From assembly GCA_018433085.1 (NCBI GenBank), contig JAHDRW010000032.1, forward strand, positions 55,242 to 119,241: a stretch of DNA of 64,000 nucleotides. Reading direction: 5' to 3'. Made by a program: the position numbers and the translations under genes. Origin of the DNA: Deltaproteobacteria bacterium. Its GTDB lineage: Bacteria > Desulfobacterota > Desulfomonilia > UBA1062. Position 1 is the stretch's first letter. Every line of letters begins with the position of its first letter. Below are positions 54,067 to 63,366 of this stretch, piece by piece. The notes under the pieces were generated by a model. It ran no database searches and was not told where the DNA came from. It saw only the letters and a program-made list of their open reading frames with translations.

Positions 54067-55177
54067 GACGGCTCATCACCTGGAAACCGCTATTGAGACA
54101 CAGGAGGTCCCTCCGGGCCTCTTCGAGATCGTGCTCGATCATCTCGCCGACCATCTCCTCAAAGGATATCCGGGCCTCCCATCCGAGCCTCTCCTTCGCC
54201 TTGGCCGGGTTGCCCAGGAGCGTGTCCACCTCGGAAGGCCGGAAATACCGGGGATCGATCATCACCACCGCATCGCCCGGCCTCAGGACGAACCCGTCGT
54301 GAACGGGTCTGACCTTCGTGATGACGCCCTTTTCCTCCACGCCCGTGCCTGTCCACTCCACGTGGATGCCCGCCAGGGAGAACGCCAGAGAGCACAAGTC
54401 TCTCACCGAATGCTGCCTGCCGGTGGCGATGACGTAGTCGTCCGGCTCGTTCTGCTGCAGGATGAGCCACTGGGCGACCACATAGTCGCGGGCATGGCCC
54501 CAGTCCCTCTTTGCATCCAGGTTGCCGATGTAAAGCCTGTCCTGGAGGCCCAGCGCGATCCGGCTTACCGCTCGCGTGACCTTGCGGGTGATGAAGGTCT
54601 CTCCCCGGACGGGCGACTCGTGGTTGAAGAGAATGCCGTTGCAGGCGAACATGCCGTAGGCCTCGCGATAGTTGACCGTGGTCCAGTAGGCATAGAGCTT
54701 TGCCACGCCGTAGGGGCTCCGGGGATAAAAGGGGGTGTCTTCATCCTGGGGGATCTTCTGCACCTTGCCGAACAGCTCGCTGGTGGATGCCTGGTAGAAC
54801 CGCACCTTTTTGTCCATGCCCAGGATCCTCAGGGCCTCCAGGATACGCAGAGTGCCCACGGCATCGGCCTGGGCGGTATACTCCGGCGTCTCGAACGAAA
54901 CCTGCACGTGGCTCTGGGCCCCGAGATTGTAGATCTCGTCGGGTTCCACGGCCTGGATGATGCGGATGATATTGGTGGAGTCGGTCAGGTCGCCGTAGTG
55001 CATGCGAAAGCGCACGTCCTTTTCATGCGGGTCCTGGTAGAGGTGGTCCACCCGGTAGGTATTGAAGCTCGAAGACCGCCTCTTGATGCCGTGAACCTCG
55101 TAGCCCTTATCCAGCAGGAGCTCGGCCAGATAAGCGCCATCCTGCCCCGTGATGCCGGTGATCAGTGCCTTTTTCAT
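54059..55177 (-). CDS. gmd: GDP-mannose 4,6-dehydratase
   Basis: ATG 55177 begins [21 protein letters not shown]; the in-frame codon at 55207 adds a segment outside the family. The 372-residue protein has GMD features: [44 protein letters not shown] (catalytic Tyr-Lys) and [15 protein letters not shown]. First step of GDP-fucose synthesis. A good sigma70-type promoter lies 57-85 bases before the start, so gmd probably heads the fcl/glycosyltransferase operon. Confidence 0.94.
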   Translation of the reverse strand: MKKALITGITGQDGAYLAELLLDKGYEVHGIKRRSSSFNTYRVDHLYQDPHEKDVRFRMHYGDLTDSTNIIRIIQAVEPDEIYNLGAQSHVQVSFETPEYTAQADAVGTLRILEALRILGMDKKVRFYQASTSELFGKVQKIPQDEDTPFYPRSPYGVAKLYAYWTTVNYREAYGMFACNGILFNHESPVRGETFITRKVTRAVSRIALGLQDRLYIGNLDAKRDWGHARDYVVAQWLILQQNEPDDYVIATGRQHSVRDLCSLAFSLAGIHVEWTGTGVEEKGVITKVRPVHDGFVLRPGDAVVMIDPRYFRPSEVDTLLGNPAKAKERLGWEARISFEEMVGEMIEHDLEEARRDLLCLNSGFQVMSRHE

Positions 55178-55568
55178 GATACGGCCCCCTGATAAAATTG
55201 CATTCACCCCATACCACTCGGTGAAGAATGTCTATTTTACCATCATGAAATCCTGTTGTCATTTTTTTACTTGAAAAGTCCTTCCGGTATTCCCGTACGG
55301 GACCTTTCCGGATTGACAACAGGGAGAAAACATGTCACCGGAGCGTTAGGAGACTGAACTCGTTCTTCTCTTCACCATCGTGACCCGGATGGCGGGTTTG
55401 TGGGGCGCCCCCCGTTGCTTATGTACGGAAACGACAAGAAACCAGGCGGAGTATGCTTCGATATGCCGTATACACGAAGAGTCCGTGCGCGAATGTGCCG
55501 GTTGAGAAGATAATGACACGGCTGCACCCCATCATGACGGGCCCCTGCGCCCGTTCAGGAGGCGCCCG
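55178..55568. other. divergent intergenic region
   Basis: About 390 bases between gmd and the divergent flippase-like gene. It holds the gmd promoter (listed separately). The rest shows no gene or repeat I can support. Confidence 0.4.
55234..55262 (-). promoter_or_regulatory. promoter of gmd
   Basis: On the minus strand ATGACA (55262-55257), exactly 17 bases, then TAAAAT (55239-55234): five of six consensus bases in each box, located before gmd with a leader of about 50 bases. Confidence 0.6.
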
Positions 55569-56651
55569 ATGATCGATCTGAACCGCAAAACCTGGGCCTC
55601 TCTGATCGTGGGCCTGCTCTTTTCCGCCGTGGCCCTGTATTTCACCTTTGTCAACATCCCTCTCAAAGAGCTGATCGATTACCTGAAAATCATCAACTAC
55701 TGGTGGGTCATCCCCTCACTGGTGGTAGCGCTCCTGAGCTATGTGCTCAGGGTGTTCCGCTGGCAGCTCATCCTGCTGCCCGTGAAAAAGACCGGCTTCT
55801 GGAGCGCCTTCCACCCGGTGATGATCGGGTTCATGATGAGCAGTGTCTTCCCCGGGCGGGTGGGCGAGATAGCCAGGCCCGCCATCTTCTACAAGAGGGA
55901 GAACGTCGCGTTCTCCAAGGTGCTCGCCACGGCGGGCATCGACAGGGTCTTCGACGCGGTGGCCCTGCTTGTGCTCTTCATCTACATACTGGCCACCGTG
56001 AGCATCGATCCCTCGCTCGACATCACCTTCGGTGACTATCACCTCACCCCGGCGCTGCTCGACGGGCTGTGGAAGACCACGCTGAAATTCAGCCTCGCCC
56101 TCATCGGCATCATCTGCCTCATCAGCTTTTCGACCACGCGGGAGATCTTCAACCAAATAATACTGAAGACGCCCGATATGCTGTTCTTCGCACAGCAGCC
56201 GCTCAGGCAGAGGCTTCGGGAAGGGCTGTGCACCAAGGTTACCCGGTTCCTGGACAACATCGCCGTGGGATTCGACATCATCAAGAGTCCGCTGAACCTC
56301 GCCCTGGGCCTGGCGCTCTCCTTCGCCCTGTGGTGGCTGCTCGGGCTGGCGCTGTTGCTCATGACCTTCGGGTTTCCCGGGGTGGAGATAACCCTGCTCC
56401 AGGCCATGGCCGTGGAGATCATCATCTGCTTTTTCATCATGCTCCCCTCGGTGCCGGGGTACTGGGGCCTGTGGGAGGCAGGGGGCGTGTTCGGGCTCAT
56501 GATCTTCGGCATCCCGGCAACCGAGGCCGCGGGCCTGACGCTTGCCTATCACTTTTTCCACATGGTCCCGGTCATCATCGTGGGCATCATGTCTGCCATG
56601 ATCATCGGCGTGAAGCTGGTGAAGACCGTCCCGCAGGAGACCCGGGACTGA
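55569..56651 (+). CDS. flippase-like/lysylphosphatidylglycerol synthase-type membrane protein
   Basis: The 360-residue protein has about eight membrane helices and the UPF0104/AglD-MprF flippase-domain signature (SYVLRVFRWQLILLP, SSVFPGRVGEIARP, TAGIDRVFDAVALL, MLPSVPGYWGLWEAGGVF). It lacks the aminoacyl-transferase domain of MprF. Members are proposed lipid or lipid-linked glycan flippases; next to the fucose/glycosyltransferase genes such a role is plausible. Confidence 0.8.
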   Translation: MIDLNRKTWASLIVGLLFSAVALYFTFVNIPLKELIDYLKIINYWWVIPSLVVALLSYVLRVFRWQLILLPVKKTGFWSAFHPVMIGFMMSSVFPGRVGEIARPAIFYKRENVAFSKVLATAGIDRVFDAVALLVLFIYILATVSIDPSLDITFGDYHLTPALLDGLWKTTLKFSLALIGIICLISFSTTREIFNQIILKTPDMLFFAQQPLRQRLREGLCTKVTRFLDNIAVGFDIIKSPLNLALGLALSFALWWLLGLALLLMTFGFPGVEITLLQAMAVEIIICFFIMLPSVPGYWGLWEAGGVFGLMIFGIPATEAAGLTLAYHFFHMVPVIIVGIMSAMIIGVKLVKTVPQETRD

Positions 56652-56853
56652 GGCCCACAAGGAGCCGTAAATACCGAGGAGTATCCCTGGAGCCTGCAGC
56701 ATGTTTCCAGAAATCCCAAGCCTTCGAAACACAGGACATATACAGGAGGAGCCCTGTTTCCTGCATTTCTGCTGGGAACAGGGCTCCAATCTTTCTTTTC
56801 TCTCTTTCAAACCGGCACCATGCCGGTGTTCCGGCGGCCTTTTTCCGGGCCGG

Positions 56854-58365
56854 TTATTTGATCTCCCCTTTGAGCTTCACGATGTTCATGCTCGCTTCGG
56901 TGGGACTGATCATATTGAGCTGGAGGCCCAGGATGTGAAAGACATCGTTTGTTTCGAACAGCAGGGCGGTTCCTTTCAGGAACCCGGCAAAGCGCTCGTT
57001 CCCCTCCACCCCGTCCGCCACCACGAACCAGGCGTTGTCTCTCACTGCAGTGAAGGCGAGGTGCCTGGAATCAGGCGAGAACATCGGAAGCGCTACCCCG
57101 TCGTACTCCTGAGACTCCATGCCGTCCTTCACCACCAACCACCTTTCGCCTTTTTTCGCCATGAAGGCATAGTGGTTCGAATCCCTGCTGAACTGGGCAA
57201 GGGTGACGAAATCGTAAAGCGTGCCGTCTTTCCCGTCATACACCAGGAGCCACTTATCGCCCCTCCTGGCCATGAACGAATAATGCTTTGAATCCGGGCT
57301 GAAGCCGGGCAGGAAGATGTTCGTGTACCTGCCCTCCTCTTTTCCGTCGACAATGGCCATCCAGTCTTTGCCGCTTCTCACGGTGAGGAGATACCGGGCG
57401 GAGTCCGGGCTGAAGGCCAGGTCGTTGATCTCGTCATACTGTTTGCCCTGATTCCCGTCCATGACCATACGCATCTTGTCGCCGTCGATGGCCAGATAGG
57501 CCATGTGCTTCGAGTCCGGGCTGAACATGGGCATGGCGATGTCTGTGTATTTCGGCCCCTGCTTGCCATCGTATACCATCACGGCCTTGTCGCCGATCTT
57601 TGCCGTGTAGGCAAACCGGGTGCTGTCCGGGCTGAACCTGAACACACCGACAAGGTCATACTCAGGCCCTTCCTCCCCGTCCTTTACCACAAACCATTTA
57701 TCTCCTCTCCTGGCAGGGTAGACCATTTGCTTTGAGTCCGGGCTGAAGATCGGGAACGAAACCTGGTCGTATTCCCTTCCCTCCTTGCCGTCCATCACCA
57801 CCGCCATTCTGCCCTCCTTCAGGACGGAGTAGGCGAAATGCTGCGAATCGGGGCTGAACACCAGGTTGTGCTTCAGGGGTATGCCTTCGTAGGCCTTGTG
57901 CTTCTTGCCGTCAAACACTACCTGCTGCTTTTTCCCGTTCTGGGCGACATATGCCAGGTGCTTCGAATCAGGGCTGTATTCAGGGACGCTCACGTTGTCG
58001 AACCGGGCCTCTTCCTTGCCATCGCGCACGACGACCCACTTGATGCCCTCCTGGGCCTTGTAGGCCATGTGCTTCGAATCAGGGCTGAAGACAGGGGTTT
58101 CCTTGGCGATCGATTGATACTCCTTCTGGGCCTTGCCGTCATGCATCACGACAAACTTCTTGCCCGCCCGGGCCACGCAGGCCACGTGCTGGGAATCAGG
58201 GCTTGGTATGAACGACTCGAATATGATCTGATACTCCTCGACCGGCTCCACCAGCCGGATGATCTCTTCCCTGAGGGCGGCCTTATCTTCTGCGGTAATC
58301 GTCATGGGTGCAAGTCCGCAGAATACTAGGGAAACCAAAATGGTGTAAGCAACCTTCCTCTTCAC
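56854..58365 (-). CDS. secreted beta-propeller protein with 11 WD40/TolB-like repeats
   Basis: After a signal peptide (MKRKVAYTILVSLVFCGLA, cleavage near TITA-ED) comes an array of 11 units of about 37-41 residues, each starting FSPDS and ending near V-DGKEG-x-YD. Units 1-11 run from about residue 54 to 465; unit 1 is SPDS after FIP, and unit 10 reads FSRDS. The pattern is that of TolB/WD40-like propeller blades, which would give one large propeller or a 5+6 pair. The strongly conserved repeats suggest recent tandem duplication. Partners unknown; likely periplasmic. Confidence 0.8.
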   Translation of the reverse strand: MKRKVAYTILVSLVFCGLAPMTITAEDKAALREEIIRLVEPVEEYQIIFESFIPSPDSQHVACVARAGKKFVVMHDGKAQKEYQSIAKETPVFSPDSKHMAYKAQEGIKWVVVRDGKEEARFDNVSVPEYSPDSKHLAYVAQNGKKQQVVFDGKKHKAYEGIPLKHNLVFSPDSQHFAYSVLKEGRMAVVMDGKEGREYDQVSFPIFSPDSKQMVYPARRGDKWFVVKDGEEGPEYDLVGVFRFSPDSTRFAYTAKIGDKAVMVYDGKQGPKYTDIAMPMFSPDSKHMAYLAIDGDKMRMVMDGNQGKQYDEINDLAFSPDSARYLLTVRSGKDWMAIVDGKEEGRYTNIFLPGFSPDSKHYSFMARRGDKWLLVYDGKDGTLYDFVTLAQFSRDSNHYAFMAKKGERWLVVKDGMESQEYDGVALPMFSPDSRHLAFTAVRDNAWFVVADGVEGNERFAGFLKGTALLFETNDVFHILGLQLNMISPTEASMNIVKLKGEIK

Positions 58366-58674
58366 AGATCCCCTCCTTTGTCATGTTAGAATAAGCCGGT
58401 TTTTCCTGATGTCTTCACTATACCGTTTCAGACTGGATGTTGCAAGGTTCGCCAGGGTTTGGGGACGGGATTTATGGGGGTATTTCATTATGACCCCTCT
58501 CCTAAAGCCCTCTCTCGCAAGGGGAGAGGGGGAATGCAATCCCGCCTTGAGCTGAGCATGGGGGTGTTCGGTAGAAGGTCTGGACGTATTTCCGCACAGG
58601 TGCAGTACCCGTCTTTTGCCTGCCATTGACCGGAAATTACGGCCTCAAGATCGATGCTTCCTGCATAAGCATTC
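58366..58674. other. intergenic region with a REP-type hairpin
   Basis: About 310 bases. Contains CCCCTCTCC (58494-58502) inverted as GGAGAGGGG (58523-58531) with a 20-base loop, a common dispersed palindromic element, and nearby GGGGACGGGATTTATGGGGG resembling other REP strings. It probably separates the propeller gene from the upstream surface operon. Confidence 0.5.
58494..58531. repeat. REP-type palindrome
   Basis: A 9-base perfect inverted repeat with a pyrimidine/purine-biased stem typical of dispersed intergenic repeats; no T-run, so not an ordinary terminator. Confidence 0.5.
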
Positions 58675-60360
58675 TCACCATTTGAACACCTGATTCAAAG
58701 ATATCACCCATACCGACATCTCCTGCTCCATCTCCAGGCCCGCATAGGGATTGTAGACGATGTCGGTGAAGTCGATGGAGTTCATGTTCTTACTCTCGTT
58801 GAACCCCACAAACTTGTCTTTGAGCTGCACCAGGGTCACGTTCAGGTCGATGGCGGTGGGGTGCTGGATCTGCTTGAGCAGCTCATGGAAATCTTTGGGC
58901 TTGGGCTTGGGATGGTCCTCGATGACAAACCCGATCCCCGCAGAATAGATGTCCATGTCCGACATGGGCACCGGGCCGAAGAACTCGTCCTGCACGGAAG
59001 TGGGTCTGGGCTCATACCCCAAGCGCAGGGCAAGCCTCTTGATGGGCCGTATCTCGATGCCATAGCTGAAATGCCAGGTGTTTTCGAGACCCAGATCGAT
59101 ATGCATAGCCTTGGGGCTGTTCATGTATCCCAGCATCCTGGCGAACCTGAACAACTGTATCTTCTGGTCGAACTGGACCTCGAGCGCCTTCCAAGACTCC
59201 CAGTCGGTCCAGTGGGCGTCGCAGGTGAGCACGAGCTGCTTGATCGGCTTGAGCTTGATGCCGAGCTGCAGGCGGGCCGGCCAGGTCATGGTGACGGTGG
59301 CGGTGCCCTTTTGATAAGGCGCTGCCTGATAGGGCAGGTCGAACATGGCGGCGATAATGATGGTCATGGGAGAGCGCCCGAGCCAGGCAACGGTGTTCTG
59401 GAAACGCTGCCCGTAGGTAAACTTGTAGTCGCCTTCCATGGTCGTCTCCGACTCGCTCTGGTAGCAGGCGCCGAAGGCAAACCAGGAGGTGGGCTCCCAC
59501 AGAAAACCCAGGTTGTACGAGGTGGTGAAGTAATCCTCCACCAGCAACTCCAGCTCCGCGGCCTTATCGTACGGGGCCATGCCGCCGCCGAACCAGGGCG
59601 GGGGGAGGGTCAGCTCAGAGATCACCGGGATCTCCAGCCCCTCGGTGGCTTCGCCCAGTGCGCCGGTGAGCGCCACCATGGTGTTGGGAGTCCTCAGGTT
59701 CGACTGAAAGCTGAACAGGGTGACCCCCAGCCCCACCGAGGCGCCTACAGACACGGTATCGGTCAGACTGTACGCCACCGCCGGGGCCGCCAGCACCATG
59801 CGGAGGAAGAACGCCTTTCTCCCCATGAAGCTGAACGGATCGCCGCTGTGGTTCTTAAGCCCCACCGCAAAGGGGGCATACTGGCCGAATCCGAAGGTGA
59901 GCCGCGACTCTGGCTCGGGCGGCTTGTAGATGATCCCCATGCCCGCACCTGCCAGGTAGGGGATCTCGTAGTCGACGATGGGGATCACCATATACCCGCT
60001 CTGCTGCTCGGCCTGTGCGCCGTCAAGAGGATCTTTGCCGTCGTTGAACCAGCCGCCGAAGGGTGCCCAAGGCTCGCCGGTTTCCGGGTCGATCCCCTGG
60101 GTATACGTTGCCTCCCGCTTGTTGATGGTGAATATCAGCGCATTGTCGAAGCGGCTGGCCTCATAGGTCGCCAGATGGGCCGGGTTGAAATGCACAGCCA
60201 ACCCGCCGCACCCCTCGGGATAGGCGGTCACAGCGCTGCCCAGGGACGAGGCCGCGGGGCAGACCGCGAGCTGCTCGAAGAGCCCTGCATGCGCCCGCAT
60301 GGGGCTGATCAAACCCGCGATCAGCAGCAGGCAAATAGCCGGAAACCTCCTCAATAGCAT
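58675..60360 (-). CDS. FadL/OmpP1-family outer-membrane protein
   Basis: ATG 60360, 6 bases after AGGGGAGAG, starts a 561-residue protein with a signal peptide (cleavage near AHAGLFEQ). It is beta-rich throughout, with FadL/TodX-like features: GGLAVHFNPAHLA near the N-terminus, LRLGYEPRPTSVQDEF near the C-terminus, and a terminal strand ending VWVISLNQVFKW. Such barrels move hydrophobic compounds across the outer membrane. It is the last gene of a minus-strand surface operon, 14 bases after the coiled-coil barrel gene. Confidence 0.8.
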   Translation of the reverse strand: MLLRRFPAICLLLIAGLISPMRAHAGLFEQLAVCPAASSLGSAVTAYPEGCGGLAVHFNPAHLATYEASRFDNALIFTINKREATYTQGIDPETGEPWAPFGGWFNDGKDPLDGAQAEQQSGYMVIPIVDYEIPYLAGAGMGIIYKPPEPESRLTFGFGQYAPFAVGLKNHSGDPFSFMGRKAFFLRMVLAAPAVAYSLTDTVSVGASVGLGVTLFSFQSNLRTPNTMVALTGALGEATEGLEIPVISELTLPPPWFGGGMAPYDKAAELELLVEDYFTTSYNLGFLWEPTSWFAFGACYQSESETTMEGDYKFTYGQRFQNTVAWLGRSPMTIIIAAMFDLPYQAAPYQKGTATVTMTWPARLQLGIKLKPIKQLVLTCDAHWTDWESWKALEVQFDQKIQLFRFARMLGYMNSPKAMHIDLGLENTWHFSYGIEIRPIKRLALRLGYEPRPTSVQDEFFGPVPMSDMDIYSAGIGFVIEDHPKPKPKDFHELLKQIQHPTAIDLNVTLVQLKDKFVGFNESKNMNSIDFTDIVYNPYAGLEMEQEMSVWVISLNQVFKW

Positions 60361-60374
60361 AATAAACTCTCCCC

Positions 60375-61418
60375 TCATAGGACAAAGCTGAACGGGGCCC
60401 TGACCGTAAACGTGAAGCCCGACCCTGTGAGACTGTACCCGAGACTGAAAGAAAGGGTGGTCTTGTTTGTTGCTTTCCAGCCCAAGCCCACGCCGAACGT
60501 GGCCTCAGATCTGTCTCCGGACTCAACGTCCTGAGCTGCACCCGTATACTTATATGCAGAGCTGAAATGATAGGTGTAGCTGAAAGACGAGTTCACCGAT
60601 ACTTTGTAAGAAAGTGCATAGCCGATCCCTGCCCCCGCGGAGATGGAGTTCCCTGTCTCCACCTCTTCCAATATTAGTTGATCCATAACTCTGTAATCCA
60701 GCCCAGTGGCATCCATGCGGTAGTTGTAGCCGAGGTTCCAGAAGGCCACAACAGGATCGATCTGCTTGCTGAAGCTTGCGGTGAGCGAAAAGTCATACAC
60801 ACCGTTGCCGGTCGAGAGCTCTGTCTCGGGGTTGATCTTGAAGGGGCTCCTGCCCGTGGGTAATGAGGCGCTCAGGCCCAGAATAGTCCGCACATCGCCG
60901 GCCTTCGACTTGATGGGCTGGATCAAAAATCCCAGGGTAATATCACCGATGTCGGTTTCATCCAGCTCCTCGTCAGTGCCCACTTCGTTGTACCGGTATA
61001 CGAAAGGAATGCTCGTGCTGAAGGTCAGATTGTCGAGGATGCTGTACGATGTGGTGATGGTGTGTTTGATCTCATGGTCTATCTGACGCTCGATCAGGAG
61101 CTGATTGAGAATCCTCTCGCTTGGGGTATACTTGTAAGACAGCGTATAGTCGAGCCCGAGCGTATGCTTTGGATCAAGAGAGTATTCTCTTCCCACTGCT
61201 TCGAGCACTTCCTTCTCCTTCTCCTGCTTCTCCTGCTCGGTGATCTCCAGCCTTCTCCTGGCGCGGCTCTCTTCTGTCAATTCGTTGATCCGTTTTTCCA
61301 GCTCTTCGATACGGTTCAGGAGCTCTTCTCTTCCTGTCTCCTGCTCTTGGGCGCTCCCGTCGGCTGCACAAACAAGGCAGCAAAAAAGCACAGCAATTAA
61401 AACAGCGAGTCTCTTCAC
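60375..61418 (-). CDS. coiled-coil plus beta-barrel outer-membrane protein, FapF-like layout
   Basis: GTG 61418 with AGGAGACC just ahead begins a signal peptide (VKRLAVLIAVLFCCLVC, cleavage near GSAQEQ). Residues about 30-80 form a coiled coil (ELLNRIEELEKRINELTEESRARRRLE then an Glu/Lys-rich helix); the rest is a beta-barrel of about 12 strands ending FTFTVRAPFSFVL. A periplasmic coiled coil before a barrel is the architecture of FapF, the functional-amyloid export channel, whose operon also encodes a C39 peptidase (FapD); a C39 gene is immediately upstream here. Alternatively a generic transporter of the phenol-pathway MetA type. Confidence 0.72.
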   Translation of the reverse strand: MKRLAVLIAVLFCCLVCAADGSAQEQETGREELLNRIEELEKRINELTEESRARRRLEITEQEKQEKEKEVLEAVGREYSLDPKHTLGLDYTLSYKYTPSERILNQLLIERQIDHEIKHTITTSYSILDNLTFSTSIPFVYRYNEVGTDEELDETDIGDITLGFLIQPIKSKAGDVRTILGLSASLPTGRSPFKINPETELSTGNGVYDFSLTASFSKQIDPVVAFWNLGYNYRMDATGLDYRVMDQLILEEVETGNSISAGAGIGYALSYKVSVNSSFSYTYHFSSAYKYTGAAQDVESGDRSEATFGVGLGWKATNKTTLSFSLGYSLTGSGFTFTVRAPFSFVL

Positions 61419-61481
61419 GTATGGTCTCCTCTTGCTGAAACCTGTCAATTCATAATTGGGCCCGGAGCACGCAGTGCGACA

Positions 61482-62258
61482 TCAATAGACATTGATGCTC
61501 TTGAACTGGTATCTCCTGTTCGCGTCCTCGTCGATCCTCCCGATGGATTCCATGAACTTCTGCTGCTCGATCAGAATGGCCGAACGTGCATGCTCGGGAA
61601 GAACATCGCTCGTCCTGGTGATCTCCACGAGCCGCAGGTCCTCCTCCTTGAGGAGAAGCGCATCCATGGTGACACCGCCGTCGGTCACGATAAACACGAT
61701 ATTTCTATGCCACATTTCTTCGAATTCCGATAAGGTAAAGCTGATGTTGCCCATGAAGGGGTCGGCAAAGAACACATGCTCGCCATATATGCCACGGTAA
61801 ACCACGAAGTGGTTGTACCCGAAAAACTCGATCGGAATGATGCATGGCTTGTCGAGCTTCTTCAGATCTTCGAACTCCGCGGTGTATCCCGCGCCCTGGT
61901 ATCCGAGAACCGTGACGAACCGCTTCATGTCCAGCAGAGAGAATGCGCGCTTCTCCTCCAGCTGTTTGATGTCGCCATACTCCATCAGACCCTGAATCAC
62001 CTGCTCCTCGGTGAAGTTCTCGCCCAGGTAGTAGTTCAGGAGGGTTGCCAGCGCCGCAGAGCCGCAGCTGTAGTCATACTGCTGCTTGACGATGTTCTCG
62101 TCCTTCATGACAGAGTACGGTTTGACCTCATATTTCAAAACATGCTGAATTCCAGGCACTTCGGGGAACAACGCCATTTCGCTTTCCGGTACGTCACTGA
62201 CGGGATGGATCGTGGTAAGCAAAGCCAGGACGATAAGGAAACCAGCGATAACCTCCAT
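61482..62258 (-). CDS. C39-family cysteine peptidase, FapD-like
   Basis: ATG 62258 starts a 258-residue protein with an N-terminal membrane or signal helix (VIAGFLIVLALLTTI) and a papain-like C39 domain: Q59/Q60 and C65 in KQQYDYSCGSAALATLL, H150 in YNHFVVYRG and D166 in FADPFMG. It lacks the membrane and ATPase domains of bacteriocin ABC exporters, so it is a stand-alone periplasmic peptidase of the FapD kind. It sits between a beta-rich secreted protein (32 bases) and the coiled-coil barrel (63 bases), suggesting it trims or quality-controls the exported protein. Confidence 0.85.
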   Translation of the reverse strand: MEVIAGFLIVLALLTTIHPVSDVPESEMALFPEVPGIQHVLKYEVKPYSVMKDENIVKQQYDYSCGSAALATLLNYYLGENFTEEQVIQGLMEYGDIKQLEEKRAFSLLDMKRFVTVLGYQGAGYTAEFEDLKKLDKPCIIPIEFFGYNHFVVYRGIYGEHVFFADPFMGNISFTLSEFEEMWHRNIVFIVTDGGVTMDALLLKEEDLRLVEITRTSDVLPEHARSAILIEQQKFMESIGRIDEDANRRYQFKSINVY

Positions 62259-62290
62259 AGTCCGGATTCTCCCAGATTTGCCCGTCCCTG

Positions 62291-63175
62291 TCAATTACCG
62301 GGTATCTGGATGCCGAGATGATGAACTGTCATGCCGTCGATGGCGCAGGGGCCGAACTGGTTCCCTCCGAAATCCACATTTTCAACCCGGATGCTGCCGG
62401 ACATGGGTGCGTTGTAGAACACCGAGGTCGACGTGACAGCACCGTCATCATAGGTACCGACATCAATGGTTACAGGCCTGTCGTTCGCAAGATCGCCGAA
62501 CTTGAACTTCCCCGAAAAAATCCAGGATGACGGATCTTCCGGCGCACCGAGCGCGTTGCCGGCAAATCGGATGCCGGTGAGGCTGAGCGATTCGGGCTGG
62601 GTATTGTAGGTGTATTGCAGAGAGTCGATGGTGATCTCTGTCTGATACTCGATGTCGATGCCGGACATCCCATCGCCGTGGGGGCCTATGATAAACGTGT
62701 CCGAAGTCCCCTTCCTGAGGTTTTCCAGACTGATGCCGCCCAGGTCCTGGTCGCAGAAGACGAAGTTCCCGACGGTATAGGTCCTCGGATCTACATGATT
62801 GGAAAGATTCATGAAAATATATGTATCCCCCTCGCCGGTGGTACCGATTTCAAGGGTATTGAAGTCGTCGTATTCAGAGGGGGTGTTCATGGAGAAGTAG
62901 CCGCCCTGGCCGTCATCGATGGTGAAATCGTTGAGCTCGATCCAGTGACTGGGCGTGTGCTCGGTGTCGGAGAACCGGTATGAATCGGCGTGAATGCGCA
63001 GCTGAGAATCGCCGATGACATAGGTGATGCCCGAGCGGGCTCTCACCTCGGAGAGTTCATTTTCACTCATCCGGCTCATCTGAGCCGGGACGGAAATGGG
63101 GAGAAGAAAAACGAAAAGAGCAAACAGTGCGAAATGCCGGAAAAAAAAACTGTATTCTTTCCTGTCGTGGCTCAT
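62291..63175 (-). CDS. secreted beta-rich surface protein
   Basis: ATG 63175 (AAGGAG upstream) starts a signal peptide (HFALFALFVFLLPISVPAQ). The mature part opens MSRMSENELSEVRARSGITYVIGD, a conserved opening (ELSxVxAxSGI) seen in a group of Proteobacterial surface proteins, and continues as a wholly beta-strand domain of about 260 residues without cysteine pairs or long repeats. It shares the style of the partial gene upstream and is the probable cargo of the adjacent C39/barrel pair (inference). Confidence 0.68.
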   Translation of the reverse strand: MSHDRKEYSFFFRHFALFALFVFLLPISVPAQMSRMSENELSEVRARSGITYVIGDSQLRIHADSYRFSDTEHTPSHWIELNDFTIDDGQGGYFSMNTPSEYDDFNTLEIGTTGEGDTYIFMNLSNHVDPRTYTVGNFVFCDQDLGGISLENLRKGTSDTFIIGPHGDGMSGIDIEYQTEITIDSLQYTYNTQPESLSLTGIRFAGNALGAPEDPSSWIFSGKFKFGDLANDRPVTIDVGTYDDGAVTSTSVFYNAPMSGSIRVENVDFGGNQFGPCAIDGMTVHHLGIQIPGN

Positions 63176-63366
63176 ACCTCGATCTCCTTTCATTCCCGCC
63201 TGCTTTATACGAACCTGATCTCGCTTTCTGCACATACTGTCTCTTCGATCGATTCACTCATAATCTTAAGACAAGCAAGATAAATCTCCCTGCCTCAAGA
63301 GCCTGCTCATCGTCGCTCAAAAAAGGATTGATGCCGCTCCTCTGAGGCTTGACTCTCGGAGAGGGC

